Shown here one piece after another: positions 47,098 through 58,870 of a DNA stretch of 64,000 bases. Under the pieces are notes generated by a model, which was not told where the DNA came from, searched no databases, and saw nothing but the letters and a program-made list of their open reading frames with translations. Within the stretch, counting starts at the first letter, position 1. Each line of letters starts with the position of its first letter. The stretch is from Aphelocoma coerulescens (Eukaryota > Chordata > Aves > Passeriformes > Corvidae), in assembly GCF_041296385.1 (NCBI RefSeq), contig NC_091016.1, positions 11,319,997-11,383,996 of the forward strand. The letters run 5' to 3'. The translations under genes and the position numbers were made by a program.

Positions 47098-47277
47098 ATG
47101 CCGGCGGGGCCACCGCTGCTTCGGGGCTCCCTCCTCCTCCTCTTCCTCCTGCACTTCCTCGGCGCCCCAGCCCGCGGAACCGTCTACACCAACCATTTCT
47201 TGGTAGAGCTGTACGACGGGGGCCAGGCGGAGGCCGAGCGGGTGGCGGCGGAGCACGGCTTCGGCGGGGTGCGGAAG
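47098..47277 (+). CDS. PCSK2: PCSK2 (proprotein convertase 2) exon 1, coding part
   Basis: Sixty codons from ATG 47098 to a phase-0 donor AAG|GTAAGC at 47277/47278. PCSK2 is the secretory-granule serine endoprotease that cleaves prohormones such as proglucagon and proopiomelanocortin at dibasic sites in neuroendocrine cells. Residues 1-27 form a signal peptide with a long leucine core. Residues 29-60 match the start of the PC2 propeptide, with TNHFLVEL, then AAEHGFG and VRK, which distinguish PC2 from other family members. The end at VRK in phase 0 fits a first-exon boundary. Compared with the mammalian form as I know it, there is an extra Gly (GFGG) and a different, Leu/Pro-richer signal peptide. 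The catalytic exons lie beyond the window. GC content is high, as expected in a CpG island. Confidence 0.9.
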
Positions 47278-50200
47278 GTAAGCCCCCCGCGCATGGTCGG
47301 AGCGCCGCGGTGCCCTTCACGTTGGGCTCCGGGCGTGCGGTGTCGTGCTGTGGGCATGCCGGCGACGCGGGGGTGGCCCCGGGCCGGTTCTGCCTGCCGC
47401 TCACCCGCGGAAAGGGACGGTGCGGAGCGCGTCCCGCTGTGCCCGCGTTAATCCCCGCTTCCCGAGGGGCTTTGAGGAATAGCGGTGCCAGGAGCCATTG
47501 CAAGTGCTCCTCGGCACTGGCCCAGCAGGGTGGTTATATTGGACTGGAGAGAGAGCGGAGTTTCCCACATGGTAACTCGGTGCCTTTTGACTTACTATGT
47601 AAACATCCTGCCACGGAGGAGCGGGCATCCTGCGGGGCTGGGGCTGCCGCCCAGGGCTTCCTGAGCGCGACTGCAACTGCTCGGAGCACCTGCGAAAAAA
47701 TGAAAGCCTCATCTCTATGGAGAAGCCTGCACACAATTTAAATAGAAGATTTCACAGGGGTTTTGACACTCAAGTTTGTGATGCTCGTGAGCTTCTTAAT
47801 ATCTCTATTATTTTCCTAGAGAAATAGGATTACTCTAGGCTGAGGAAGTTGCTTAATATTAAGCATGATAAGCAATGAATGCTTCTCACTAATGAATGTA
47901 AGTTGGGAAACCTCAAGTGCCATTGGAGGTTGTTTTTGCTCCTGAGGTCCTAGAAAATCAAATGCAGCCAGAGTGGCAGGTCTCCTCCTGGCTCCTAGAG
48001 TGTCCAGCTCTGCTAGAAATCTCTCCCATTCAAATAATAATTAGACCTCTAAATATTTCAGGGTACAGTAAGACCTGGGGTGAAAACAGGGGGAGAGGCT
48101 GATAGAGTGCCCTAGTCAATAAAATTCCTGGCAGACTTGCTTGGAGGAGTGTAGAAGGAAGGCAGGCTGTGAGTGTTGCTGCTGCTTGTTTGTTTTTTTT
48201 TTCTTTTCCTGGCAGTTATGCAATGACAGCCTGGTCCTACATCCAAGGAAATGAATTATAATAGCACCCTGAACTTGAATGAGTGAAATGGCTTTAAACC
48301 TCGATTTAAAAATAAAAATTAAAAAAGCGTATCAAGTGAGACTCCCTCCCTCAGGTTGCCTCATTTCAACTCCAGTGGGAGCTTGTTAGAGAAATGAGGA
48401 CAAGATCATTGTTGCTGTGATCGCAGCTAACTCTTGCTTTTGATAAGATGCTTTTGTTCTAGGCTCACAGCCTTGTCCTGATAGTGACAGAGCTGGGCTG
48501 CTGATACATTTGGGAAAGGATTAATTGTGGGGATTAGGTTTGGTTATATGAAATTTAGATACAGCTTTTTGGTCAACAGTTTTCCTCTTCTAGTCTCTTC
48601 CTGATTGTGCTCTCTTCCTCCTATCCTGAGGTTATCTGACAGATAAGGCCTTATTAGGATAGAAGGGTATGTTCCTGCATAGCTCAATTTCTTATGACTT
48701 TTGCTAGATGCTTTCAAATCATCCTGTAGTCCAAGTGGGGAAGAGACAGGGAGAGAGAGAGGATTTTGTAGGATGGAGAAATGCAGCTTCTGGGCTGCTA
48801 GAATCCTCTCCCCTCTACCATGCTTCTACCCAGGATGCCTTGACCACATTAGGAGACTTCTTCCTGGAAATCAGCCTTGTAGCTCATCTCAGGAGAGAAC
48901 TGGAGGGAAATCCCTTGGGTAAGTCAGTGCAAGAGGAGAGTACCTGCTTTCCGGGACGTACCACTAGAGGGCTGTTTCTTGTGGGTATGGGTGTCTCTGA
49001 AGCCCAGCAGAGCCACGGTGTGATGTGTGTGTGTGCTCATGGCGTGGGGCAGCAGGTGGTTGCAGTACTTAGCACATACTGTCTCAAGGTTTGTGGGTTA
49101 TACTGTCCCAGTCCTTGAAAAGCTAGTAAGCCTCCCATCCCTCCTCCCCAGCTGTAAAGGAAGTACCACCCTGCCTTTTGCAAGGCATTAAGTTTAGGGA
49201 AGAGGAAAGGTTGGTAGGGTTTGACATTTTGCTGGCTGTGTTGGAGGATAATTCATGAGAGGTTGATAGCAATCTTCATTCTTAACGGGGTTTGGGTGGT
49301 GATAATTGGCCGCTAATAAAAGCTTGTGACGTTTATGCCAATGGCTCTTCAGTACTGCTGAAGAGTCTCCTCTCTGTTTTGCTATCATCAGGCTTGTCTA
49401 GCAGCTCACAGTCTGCAGACTCAGCTTTCATGGTGGTAACGACAGTGCAGGAGGATGAACGTGGCCGTGTGTAGAGAAGTACAGAGCTGTTGATGGGAAA
49501 CTCCTGAGGGAAAGTACTATGTGTAGACAAGCTGTCTAATGAAATATTCAAAAAATACCAGCACTTCCCCCCCCCCCCCCCCCCCCAAATTACACCACAA
49601 GCAGAAGTGATCTTTTATACACTTCAATGACACATGCTGTTTGGATGATAAATTGAGTTATTTACTTAAAAAAAATGGGTTTAACTTTAACCATATTGGA
49701 GAAGAGCCATTGTCTGAAAACAATCACTTTTTTTTCAGTGCAGGGACTTTCCCAGTAGGAACACAAGAGCAGATTCTGCTTTTTTTAGTTGTGTAAGAAT
49801 TTAAGATGTGTATGAGAAAGATCTCTTTTATGCCTGTTAGGGTATCGCAGATCTCTTTTAACATGACTTTGTGGGAGCTGTTTTTTAAATGGGGTATTTT
49901 TAGTGCACATGTTTTTTTCCCCAATAAGCAATCTCTGAGCAAGTGCATGTTACGTTTACTTAACAGCAGATTTCTGCAGAAATGCACGAGAAAGCATTGC
50001 CTTTAAGATTAATGTTATGAACTGCATGATGTGCTTTCTAATTGAATCTTTGGCCATGTTTCCTACCATCATTCTGAAACGACTACAAGATATCAGGTGG
50101 GCTAAATGTGTGCTTTAAATTCAGTGCTCATGAATTGATTAAGAAGGGCTTGGTGCTTACATAAACAGGTGCTTTTGTTTACGTCTAGGATCCTAACATG

Positions 50201-53200
50201 AGTCAGTGCCAATAATAGTAGTCAGTTTTTCTTTAATCTTCCCTGAATTAGTCCTGAATACAGACCTCTTTGTACTGCTTATTGTGCTCTTTGATTTTTA
50301 ATGTTTTCAATTTTTCAATCCATTTTTACCTGCTAAAATGGATTCTGTGTATTTCTGGTGAAACAAATAACTGTGATAAAACATACTTTTTTTTCTTAAG
50401 CATTCAGGAATTGTGAGAATGCCCCCCTAATATTGTGAGAAGTGCAAAAAGAACAAGTTTTTGGTTTTGATTGATTTATTTGATTTATTTGCCTCTTGGC
50501 ATGGTTGCCACCAGAATACATTTCTTAATGCAGGCTGAAAAAAGCTGCTTTCTGACCTTGCCTTGCAATTCTCAATTAGTTTCTAACAAGGAGAGTTGGA
50601 AGATGCATTTAGAAAGGTCTTCTATTTGGAGATCAGAGTTTAGTCATCTCTTTCAATTTCATCAACAATAGTGAGACTGAGACAATCCACAAAATGCCAC
50701 CATAACTAAAAGGCTTCTAGTAGCATTGAGGTGAAGGGTTTTAAACAATTAGCATTCAGTGGCCTCAGATTTTAAAATGAGAACCAAACATGGATTTCAA
50801 AATGTGGAGAATTTTATGTTTATGTTGCCCAAAGCTGGTCTATTTTTTCCTTGCTGTATCACCTCATCCTATCTCTCACTAAATCAGTGTACCTCTCGCA
50901 GCTGTGACCTCTTTGCTTCCTGTTTTTGCTTAGGAGACTGCTGGTTGAGGACCAGGCTTTGTGGAACCACCCAGTAATTTCTTGATGAAACACTGGGAAC
51001 ATTCAGGTTTTCTTGTTTTTTCTTTACATTGCATGAATATGGACTTATCAAAAGCAAGACTTAACAGGTAAAGAAGCTGTATTTCTTGCTGCAGCAGCCC
51101 ACTTCCCTGCATTTAGGCTGAGAGCCTGTGAGGTGGGAGTTGATGTGGTGTAGAAGGCAGACCTAGAGGCAGAATAATGAGTTTGCAGCCCTGGGAGCTC
51201 TTTGCAGGGATTTCCATCAGGGATCCTGAACATTTCATCCTGGAATGCACATGTTAAAGCCTTAAAATGCCCTCCTGGGCAGGTCAACCTCTAAATCTGG
51301 GAAATAAGTGTTTGCCTTGCTTCTGCATGCCCAGGAGTCACTGTGATGGACAGATGGCATTCAGTACACGTGAAAAATGCTGTTTGTGGATATGGGTTTG
51401 GATGTTGTGTTTATAGATGTGTGTATTTATATACATATGTATCTTTCTTGTTCCTTTTCCCCCAATACCTAACCTTGGTGTAAAGAAGAGAAGGGAAAGG
51501 GAAATTCTTAGCTAGGGTCCTGGCACACCCTGTGTCCATGCTTCACAGTTAAACATGCTTGTGTTACTTTCACATGTGCTGCTAATCCAAGGGCTGGTGG
51601 AAGTGTTAATTTTGTAATTAAGTGTAATTGTGGCCAAGTAAAGGCAGCATGGAGGGTGCAGGAGTGCTCCAGTGTGGTTCCGTTGCTGAAGCAATGGAAC
51701 ATCCCATGCAAAGAGGAGGCAGAAAGCTCAGGCCTCTGGACATGGGCCGGCTGGAGTCCAAGGACTCAAGATCAAGCCTCAGAATGCAGTGTTTCTGTGC
51801 ATTAATATGTGTTTCATAATTTATTAGCTTGTGTTTTATGCTGGTCTAGAGGAAAGGATGTTTGCTTGCAAAAGCATTTCTTTATTCTAGAAACAGAAAA
51901 ACCTCTTAGCCGTGGAGGATACAATGTAAATTTTTTGAGGAACCCCAGAGCTTTAATTTTCTAGATTTCACTGTTGCAGTTCTGTCTTAGTAAGACAAAA
52001 AAAAAAAAAAAGGCTATCTCACCGTAGCAACGAATGCTTCAGTTTCCATCCTGATGTGTGTAAATTAGGGGGAAGAAGCATTTGAATAGCAGGAAAAGTT
52101 TGATTCTACTGTGGGCAGACACACTGCTGGGTGGTGATGTAGACCTCCCTTTTCCAGAAAAACACGTGAAAAAAGTAACTGGGGAAATGCAGTGAGAGAG
52201 CAGCTACCTGCATCAGCAGGGAGCCTTGTTGGCTCCTCACAGGTGGAGTCCAGGTGTGACATTGGGTATGGTCTGGAGAGGCCTGTTCGCTCCTATTTAC
52301 ACTTGAGACAAATGTTAGTGGAATCAAAAATGAATTTTGCTCTGCTAGAAGTGAGTTTGCCTCATATATGGAAATACCGTATTTCTTTAGAAATGCTGCT
52401 TTTTTTTTTTAAATTTTATTTTGTGTTCTGCCTTAGATGCATAAACAGCTCCAGGAGTAAACACTGGCTAACTGGATGGCTTGGAACAAGCAAAAGAAAA
52501 CCCTATTACTTAAATGTAATCAATTATGCACATGAAAGCTGTAAATCAAGAACATCTGTAAACCACAGGCTCAACTACATCCCTAACCCAGTTTCTGTAA
52601 AGCTCCTTCTCTACCAGAGACTCAGATTGTTTGCTGGTGTGTGTTCTATTTGAGCTATAAAATAATTACCTTGTCAGATTTTACACTTGTTTGAGTGTAA
52701 AACAAGGTCAGTCTCCCCTACTATAGATCCCTGCTGTAATTGCTCCATTAGTTTTGAATACGCGGTGTAGTTGTTTATTAGCAAAACATGCAGATTAAAC
52801 CTTACCTTTATAGATTCTTGTTTTGTTTCCTGAACTGCAGTTCAGTGAACACAGAGGTATGAAATTCTGGCTGTTTATAAAGCTGCCTGCATTTATAATT
52901 TTATTTATTGCATGTTATTTGAACTCATTTGCAAAATAGAACATGTGGTAGAGAGACAAGTGCAATTCTTTTTGCACTTGGTTTTTTCTTGGTGCTGCAG
53001 CCTGACGGGGAATGTGCAGTTATCGGTTTCCATTTACATTATATTTAGTTTTGCCAGTGTGAAGGAGAAAACATTTAAAGAAGTGGACAGCATTCCCTGA
53101 ACACTGTGATCCCAGGACTGAACATGCTGTGTATTAGCCTATCTCCTGCAATCTAGCCCAGAATGCCTGTCAGTCTGGGGTCTCCTTCCTTCTGCCCAGA

Positions 53201-56200
53201 TAACTTTCTGGCAGATGACTTTCAGACTATTCCTGGGCTCTACAACATCCAGATATATGAATTGCCTCTGTGTGTTTGACCTTTGGGATCCCGTATATTG
53301 TGGGTCTCTCTGTGGTCCTACTTAAAGCTCTTATTCTTCTAGGTGGGCTTTTCAGATGCTGAAAGCAGTCTAAGGGCCATTACTGAGAGGCAATATGGAC
53401 ATCTATAGCTGTTAGCATATCCAGAATCGAACTCGTCCCCTGACGTTTGTCTGCAGAGCTGTGCAGTGAAAGGATAACTGTTTATTGCAAGAGTCCCCTG
53501 CTTTGGAAGACTCGTGATTTTGTATCAGATGGAGAGATCCCATTGTCATGTCTAATCAGACCCAGATGGTTTAGGGTACTGCAAATGAGGGAGGGCAGTT
53601 TGTTTGTAGTTTGGCAGTTCAAATCCAGATTTAAGTTCTAGACCAAAAGAAATTATCAATTCACTCCCAGCTTGAAATGCTTCCTTCTGCGATCCTGTGG
53701 CACCCTTGGCATTTGTTCATTAGCAGACAAATGGTCCCAGAGAGTCTGCTGCTTGGCTTCTTCAGAAAAGGACAGAAGTGTTTAAATTTGTGTTATCTTT
53801 TTGAGAATCAACTGTTTCATGAAGGTGAGAGATAGCCTTCTATCTTTTTCTATCTTCTATCTTCTTTCTATCAAAACATGACAGGTGACAAGATATAAGA
53901 CCCTACCAACTCTTAGGAAAACTTTTACTGCTGTAACTGTACTGATGTGGTTAAAGTGGGGAAACTTTTGCAGTGCTGTTACTATCAGTGTAGGAGTACT
54001 GACATGTTTAACTCATTCTAAGTCAGACCAATATTCACAGAAATTTAATTTCCTCTGGAGCTTTTAACAGTAAGACCATGTCGATTTAAACAAACAAACA
54101 AAGAAAATGAACCAAAAGCAACAACAAAAAAAAGAGCTTCCAGTCTTCCTGGAATAGTTATGCTGGTAATAGTTACTACTTAGTGTAGCTAAGTAGAAGT
54201 TTGTATGTGACCCTTAAACTCATCTATCTATGGAATTGTTCAATTGAAATTAATACATGCAACTCAAGTTTCAAATGCTTGTAATAAAGCAGTTGCAAAG
54301 TAGTTGCCAAAACATAGAATTTATCTGGTAGATAGTTTCAGTTAGTAAGTTCTGAGAAATATCCATGCTCACAGAAAATTCTGTGATCTGGAAATCAAGC
54401 CAAATTGTTAAAATGAAGGATAAATTCTGCCAGTTCTTATTAAAATATTATAGGGGAAAAAACCCTTTTGTGCAGTTCCAGTCCACAGCATGGTTGGGTA
54501 GTTTCTGTGTTAGCAGTAGCAGCAAATTCAGTGCTGTTGATAGATGTAAAAATTACCTTTGTCCTGCAATATTATTCCAGTCATCAGAAACTCTGGGTTT
54601 TTTTTCTTTTTCTTTCAACTTTTTCAGATAATTAAATGGGTCAGGTCTCTACAGGATGCTGCTGCGTGGTGGCTATAAATAATGCAGTGAGCAGCCCAAC
54701 ACTTCCATCCATCCATCCATGGCCTCTGGTGGGAGGAAGCTGAACTGCTCAACTGTTTGTCAATGTCTGGTGTGTTGCTCTTGTAAATCAAGGCGAGCTC
54801 TGCATTTAACTCTCATAAGTTCATTGAAAAAGCAAACCCTATGCTACTGAAATGGAGATTTAATTTCAGCTCAGCAGGCTTAGGCCGTGCTTTGCGACAG
54901 AAAGCACTGTCCAGAGAGAACTGAATTCAGTGTGTACTGTGTTAAATTGAGTGGCCATGACACACAGTTTATCATGCAGTGTGAAATACAATTTGGTCAT
55001 GGATTTACAACAGTAGCTCAACAGTGTAACTCAGCTGAACACTGGCTGTGTTCAGCGAGTAGCCGGAGCTTGGACTTAAAAAAGAAATTATGAGCTTGAT
55101 CAATCTCTCCATTTATACACTGTGATTATAAACAAATGAATTGGGTAGTGATAGCTCTTTCACAAGGAGTGAACTGGGACATTGTCATGTATTACCTACC
55201 TTCTCAAACAAAACTTCTGTGGAAATGTTACATTCTTAATTATTTTTTCCACAGAAAGCAAATGGAAATAGTGACCTCAGTGTTTACATCAAACCAGTTG
55301 GCAAATGTGTCCCAGATACTCATGACTGAACTAGATTATCTGCTTACCAGAAGAATAAGGTGGTAATATATCAGAGCTGCTTTCTCCAAAGAAACAACCT
55401 GTGAAAACCTGAAACCCAGAAAATACATATTTAAATATTATTTATTATTATTAAATAGAGAAATTTGCACTGTTTCAGATGATTGTTGGACACCAAACTA
55501 GAGCCAAAGAGGTAAATCTCTTCCTTGTATGGGTAGTGAAAGAGGTGGAATATAGCCTTCCCTTTCCTGATGACAGAGGATCCTTCTTTCTGCCTACTCA
55601 TTCTTTATGAAAAGCCAGTGAAACAGAAGAGTGTGATTCTGAAATCTGCTCTGTGGGTGAGTACCGTCTCTGTCACCTACTGTGCAACATAAAGTGCAGC
55701 AAAAGCTTCTTTTTAGCTGCAGCCAAGATATGGTGAATTAACTATAACCATGACTGTTGGATTCCAATCAGTCTCATGGGGACCTTATGATTCCCTGGAT
55801 CAATTAATTTTAGACTGTATTTCAACTGAATTTAGCTATTTAGAAATTATTTTGAGCCAGTTGTAAAGTGGAACTGTCAGCTCAGAATTTGGGTGAAGAA
55901 GTATCAAAATCAGAACTGGAACACATTTGTAGGTTTGGAAGACTTTGCTGATGGAATGATGGTTGTGGATTGTGACATCATCATCTTGGTAGCATTTCCA
56001 TTTTTTAATTTTTATATTGCCATTTAAACCCCCAAAATTCACAGGCAAATGTACTTTTCATCTCTTAACTGTAAAACCATTCAATTTCTCCTACAATTAA
56101 GATACAGTTCAGAATAAAACCTGGTCAGAAAAGCAGGTGGATTTTTTTCTCTTTCTGTTGATGGAGATTAAAATACTCAGTGTGATGCTGTAAAATCCCT

Positions 56201-57812
56201 TTTGCCCTTCTAACTGAATATATATTATTCAGGTTAAATATATTATACCTTGATAGAGAAACCAGTTTTTCAGGCTCTAAAGGCTGAAATGCTGAATGAT
56301 TAATTAAAACCCTACATTTTCCTTGCTTGACTAATGTAATAGGAGCAAGATAACGTATAAGCACATGCTGGACTGAAAACAATTTCTGCCAGCAGTAAAC
56401 TTCCATCATTTATTAATTGGTAGTAAAAGACTTATTTCACAGCTGCCTGAAAGGTCAATGAGGGAGGTCCTGGGAGGAAGGGTAAGAGGTGGTGTTGCTG
56501 TTTGCTTTCTTTTCTCATCATTTTTGCTAGGTTTGAGTCATCCTTTTTTCTTACATCTACCACAGAGCTCTTGACCCCACTCAGAGCAGTTATTCCTTGT
56601 TGTGAAGTGACCATTGTGCTGTTGTGTACAGGAGGCAACAGGAGCTCTCTCCAGGTTGTGGTGGCATAAGTAAAGGATTTGCCTCTGACCTGATGTTGTA
56701 ATAGTGAGGATTAATGTCTGTGACTTCCTCCTAGCAGAATCAAGAAACAAGTGTCTCAAAGTGTTCTTTTTCTTGGCTCTGCTGAAAATGTCTTAAAGCT
56801 TCCTTCCCCTGCTCTTCTCAGGCCTACCACCTTATGATAAAAAAAAAAAAAAAGTCACCCTCTTGTCCTTTAATATCACAGTTTTGTTTCTAATTTTTAC
56901 TCAACTGCTTCTCCGGCAACTGGAAGACTTTTTCAGTGTGGTGTAATAACAGAAACCTCTCTGTGAAGCACTTTCTGTCTATCAGCTCTTGCTTGGCAGC
57001 CTAGCATTAAGCAGACACAGAGTAAAAAGGAAAGAGTAAAGGTTTTGAATTGCAAGACAGGTCAGATCTTAAAGTGTTGGTAGAGCTAGAATCTTTGTAT
57101 TAGAGTAATTCACATCTTTTGTCAGTAACCAACTACTTTTGCTCTGAGTTGCTCTTTTAGCTCTACTTCATTAGAGCTTGAGTTCCTGACTCTGCTTTTA
57201 GATGCTGCATGAGCTGAGCACTTGTACGCATGTTTATGTAGCCACTTTGTTACATGAATGTTAGCTTAAAAATAATGCTGAAGTGCCTTACTGAAATTCA
57301 GGATCTCAGCGTTTAGCAATGTCTTGCCCCTTCTTCATCCATGAGGTTTAAGTACCAGTAATTTGTGTCTGGGACACACTGCATCTTAATGTTGTTTTTT
57401 AAATAGCAAACTTTAGGTCACGGGTTTTATCTCTGTGTTTCTGGAGCTGATATGACACCAGGCTCCTGTATGACAGCAGTAGTCAACCTGTTTGGTTACA
57501 TGCTTAAAAGGAGGGATGGGTTGTAAATCAGGAGTGAGGCAAAGCGGTCTTTTGTAAGCAGTGCTAATTGCTGTCCGCAATATTGATATATCTCAGAAGT
57601 ATACCATGGCCATTTAAATTTCCAGACTCTAACTGAATCAGACTGTTTCTTACGAGTTTTCCCTAAGGAAGGTATACTGATATGAAGAAGAGATTTCCAT
57701 CTTATATTGCTTAAATATATTACAACATTTAAAAAATATTTGTTGCTAAAGAGATACCTGGTTGCACACAGATAACATTACATGTGTAGATATACCCATT
57801 AATATATGTTTG
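47278..57812 (+). other. PCSK2 intron 1, first part; no other gene seen
   Basis: It starts with GTAAGC. The first ~170 bases are still CpG-rich, then the sequence becomes AT-rich. It contains a C20 run, A15 runs at about 52001 and 56840, an (ATCC)n-like run near 54705 and a pyrimidine run near 53835-53875. Frames are short and chance-like on both strands. No second PCSK2 exon is visible up to 64000, so intron 1 exceeds 16.7 kb. Confidence 0.7.
49567..49586 (+). repeat. C20 homopolymer in intron 1
   Basis: Twenty consecutive C bases in otherwise AT-rich DNA. This suggests mutational expansion or a retroposition remnant. Length is likely variable and error-prone in assemblies. Confidence 0.9.
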
Positions 57813-58734
57813 TGTCTTGGTTTGAAAGACAGGTGTCTGCCAAGGACAGCAGGAGTCTCCCTTGGAATGGAAGGAAAAAAATTGCAACCCCCTTCCCTCT
57901 GAATTATTATAATTTTGAAATTAAGGGGCTTTCAGGCAAAGATATGAGGAACAGGAATAACAATTCATTACTATTATATATACATATATGTGTATAACAA
58001 GGTAAACAAACAACAATAACTATGGCAGTAACAGCAAACAGAACCACAAACCCAATGCCAGCCTTCTTGGCTGTCAGGCCCTTTCCCCTCGGGTGCAGTT
58101 GCGGTTGCAGCCGGCAGGGGCGCTGGCAGCTCCTGGTGAGCAGGGCAGGTGCGCTGGTTCCCCCGTGGCTGCAGGGAGCTCTCCAGAGTGAGCTCGGGGA
58201 GCAGGCGGCACTGGTGCCCTGGGATCCCGGGGAGGGATGGAACAAAGGCTTCACAAACCCCCTGGGCAGCCGATCCCTGTGTCCAGCCAGACCCTCGGGA
58301 ACAGCAGGCTGGAACAGCAGGGATGAGCACAAATCCCGGGTGGCAGACGAGATGTATCAAAACTCGGGAGCTGCGGTGAGAACCCCCTGGAGGTCTCAGC
58401 AGGCAGGGCGAGAACGGCTACAATGCAGTGAAGGCTCGAAGCAATGGCAGGAGCAGGGCGGCCCCAGCCCAGCTCCCAGTGGGGTAGGGAAAGGCGGGCT
58501 TGGGAATCCCAGGGTTTCTCCAGTAGAAGGAAGGCAGCCGAAGAAGCAGCCTCTCTCTCTGTCCAAATGCCGGGAACTGGCTATCCACAAACCTAGGTGA
58601 GAGAGATGCACCCCATGCCTGGGGCCAGGTCTTTTGTTTTTCTTAAGCACCCAGTAATTTGTCCCCCTGGCAACATGTATGGGGAAATTCCTTTAAGAGA
58701 AAAAGAAAACAGGAGGTAAACTAAAACCCCAACA
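57813..58734 (-). repeat. ERV-2 3' LTR (~0.9 kb family)
   Basis: On the minus strand it begins TGTTGGGGTTTTAG and ends TTTCAAACCAAGACA, aligning with the solo LTRs at 17498 and 19421. It is followed internally by 'GGTGGATAA', the same polypurine-side word found next to the ERV-1 3' LTR. The host flank on the 57812 side is gtttg; its partner lies outside the window. Confidence 0.9.
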
Positions 58735-58870
58735 TTATCCACCCCGAATTTTTCCCATACTAACATGTTACATGAAACTTAACCCTTTTAACCATATACA
58801 TACATGCATCACCCGAATTATATACGTATATACATGCAGATACTGATACAAGTACAGAGCCATGGGTCGT

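Noticed and set aside
46627..47256. A 209-codon minus-strand frame and other long frames over the PCSK2 CpG island
   Set aside because: Proline/glycine/arginine-rich translations of GC-rich DNA, antisense to the real exon and promoter, crossing the G23 run.
46666..47451. Extending PCSK2 upstream to a 261-codon + frame beginning at 46666
   Set aside because: The frame upstream of 47098 is glycine-rich promoter sequence; a signal peptide starts cleanly at 47098, and the frame after 47277 is intron following GTAAGC.
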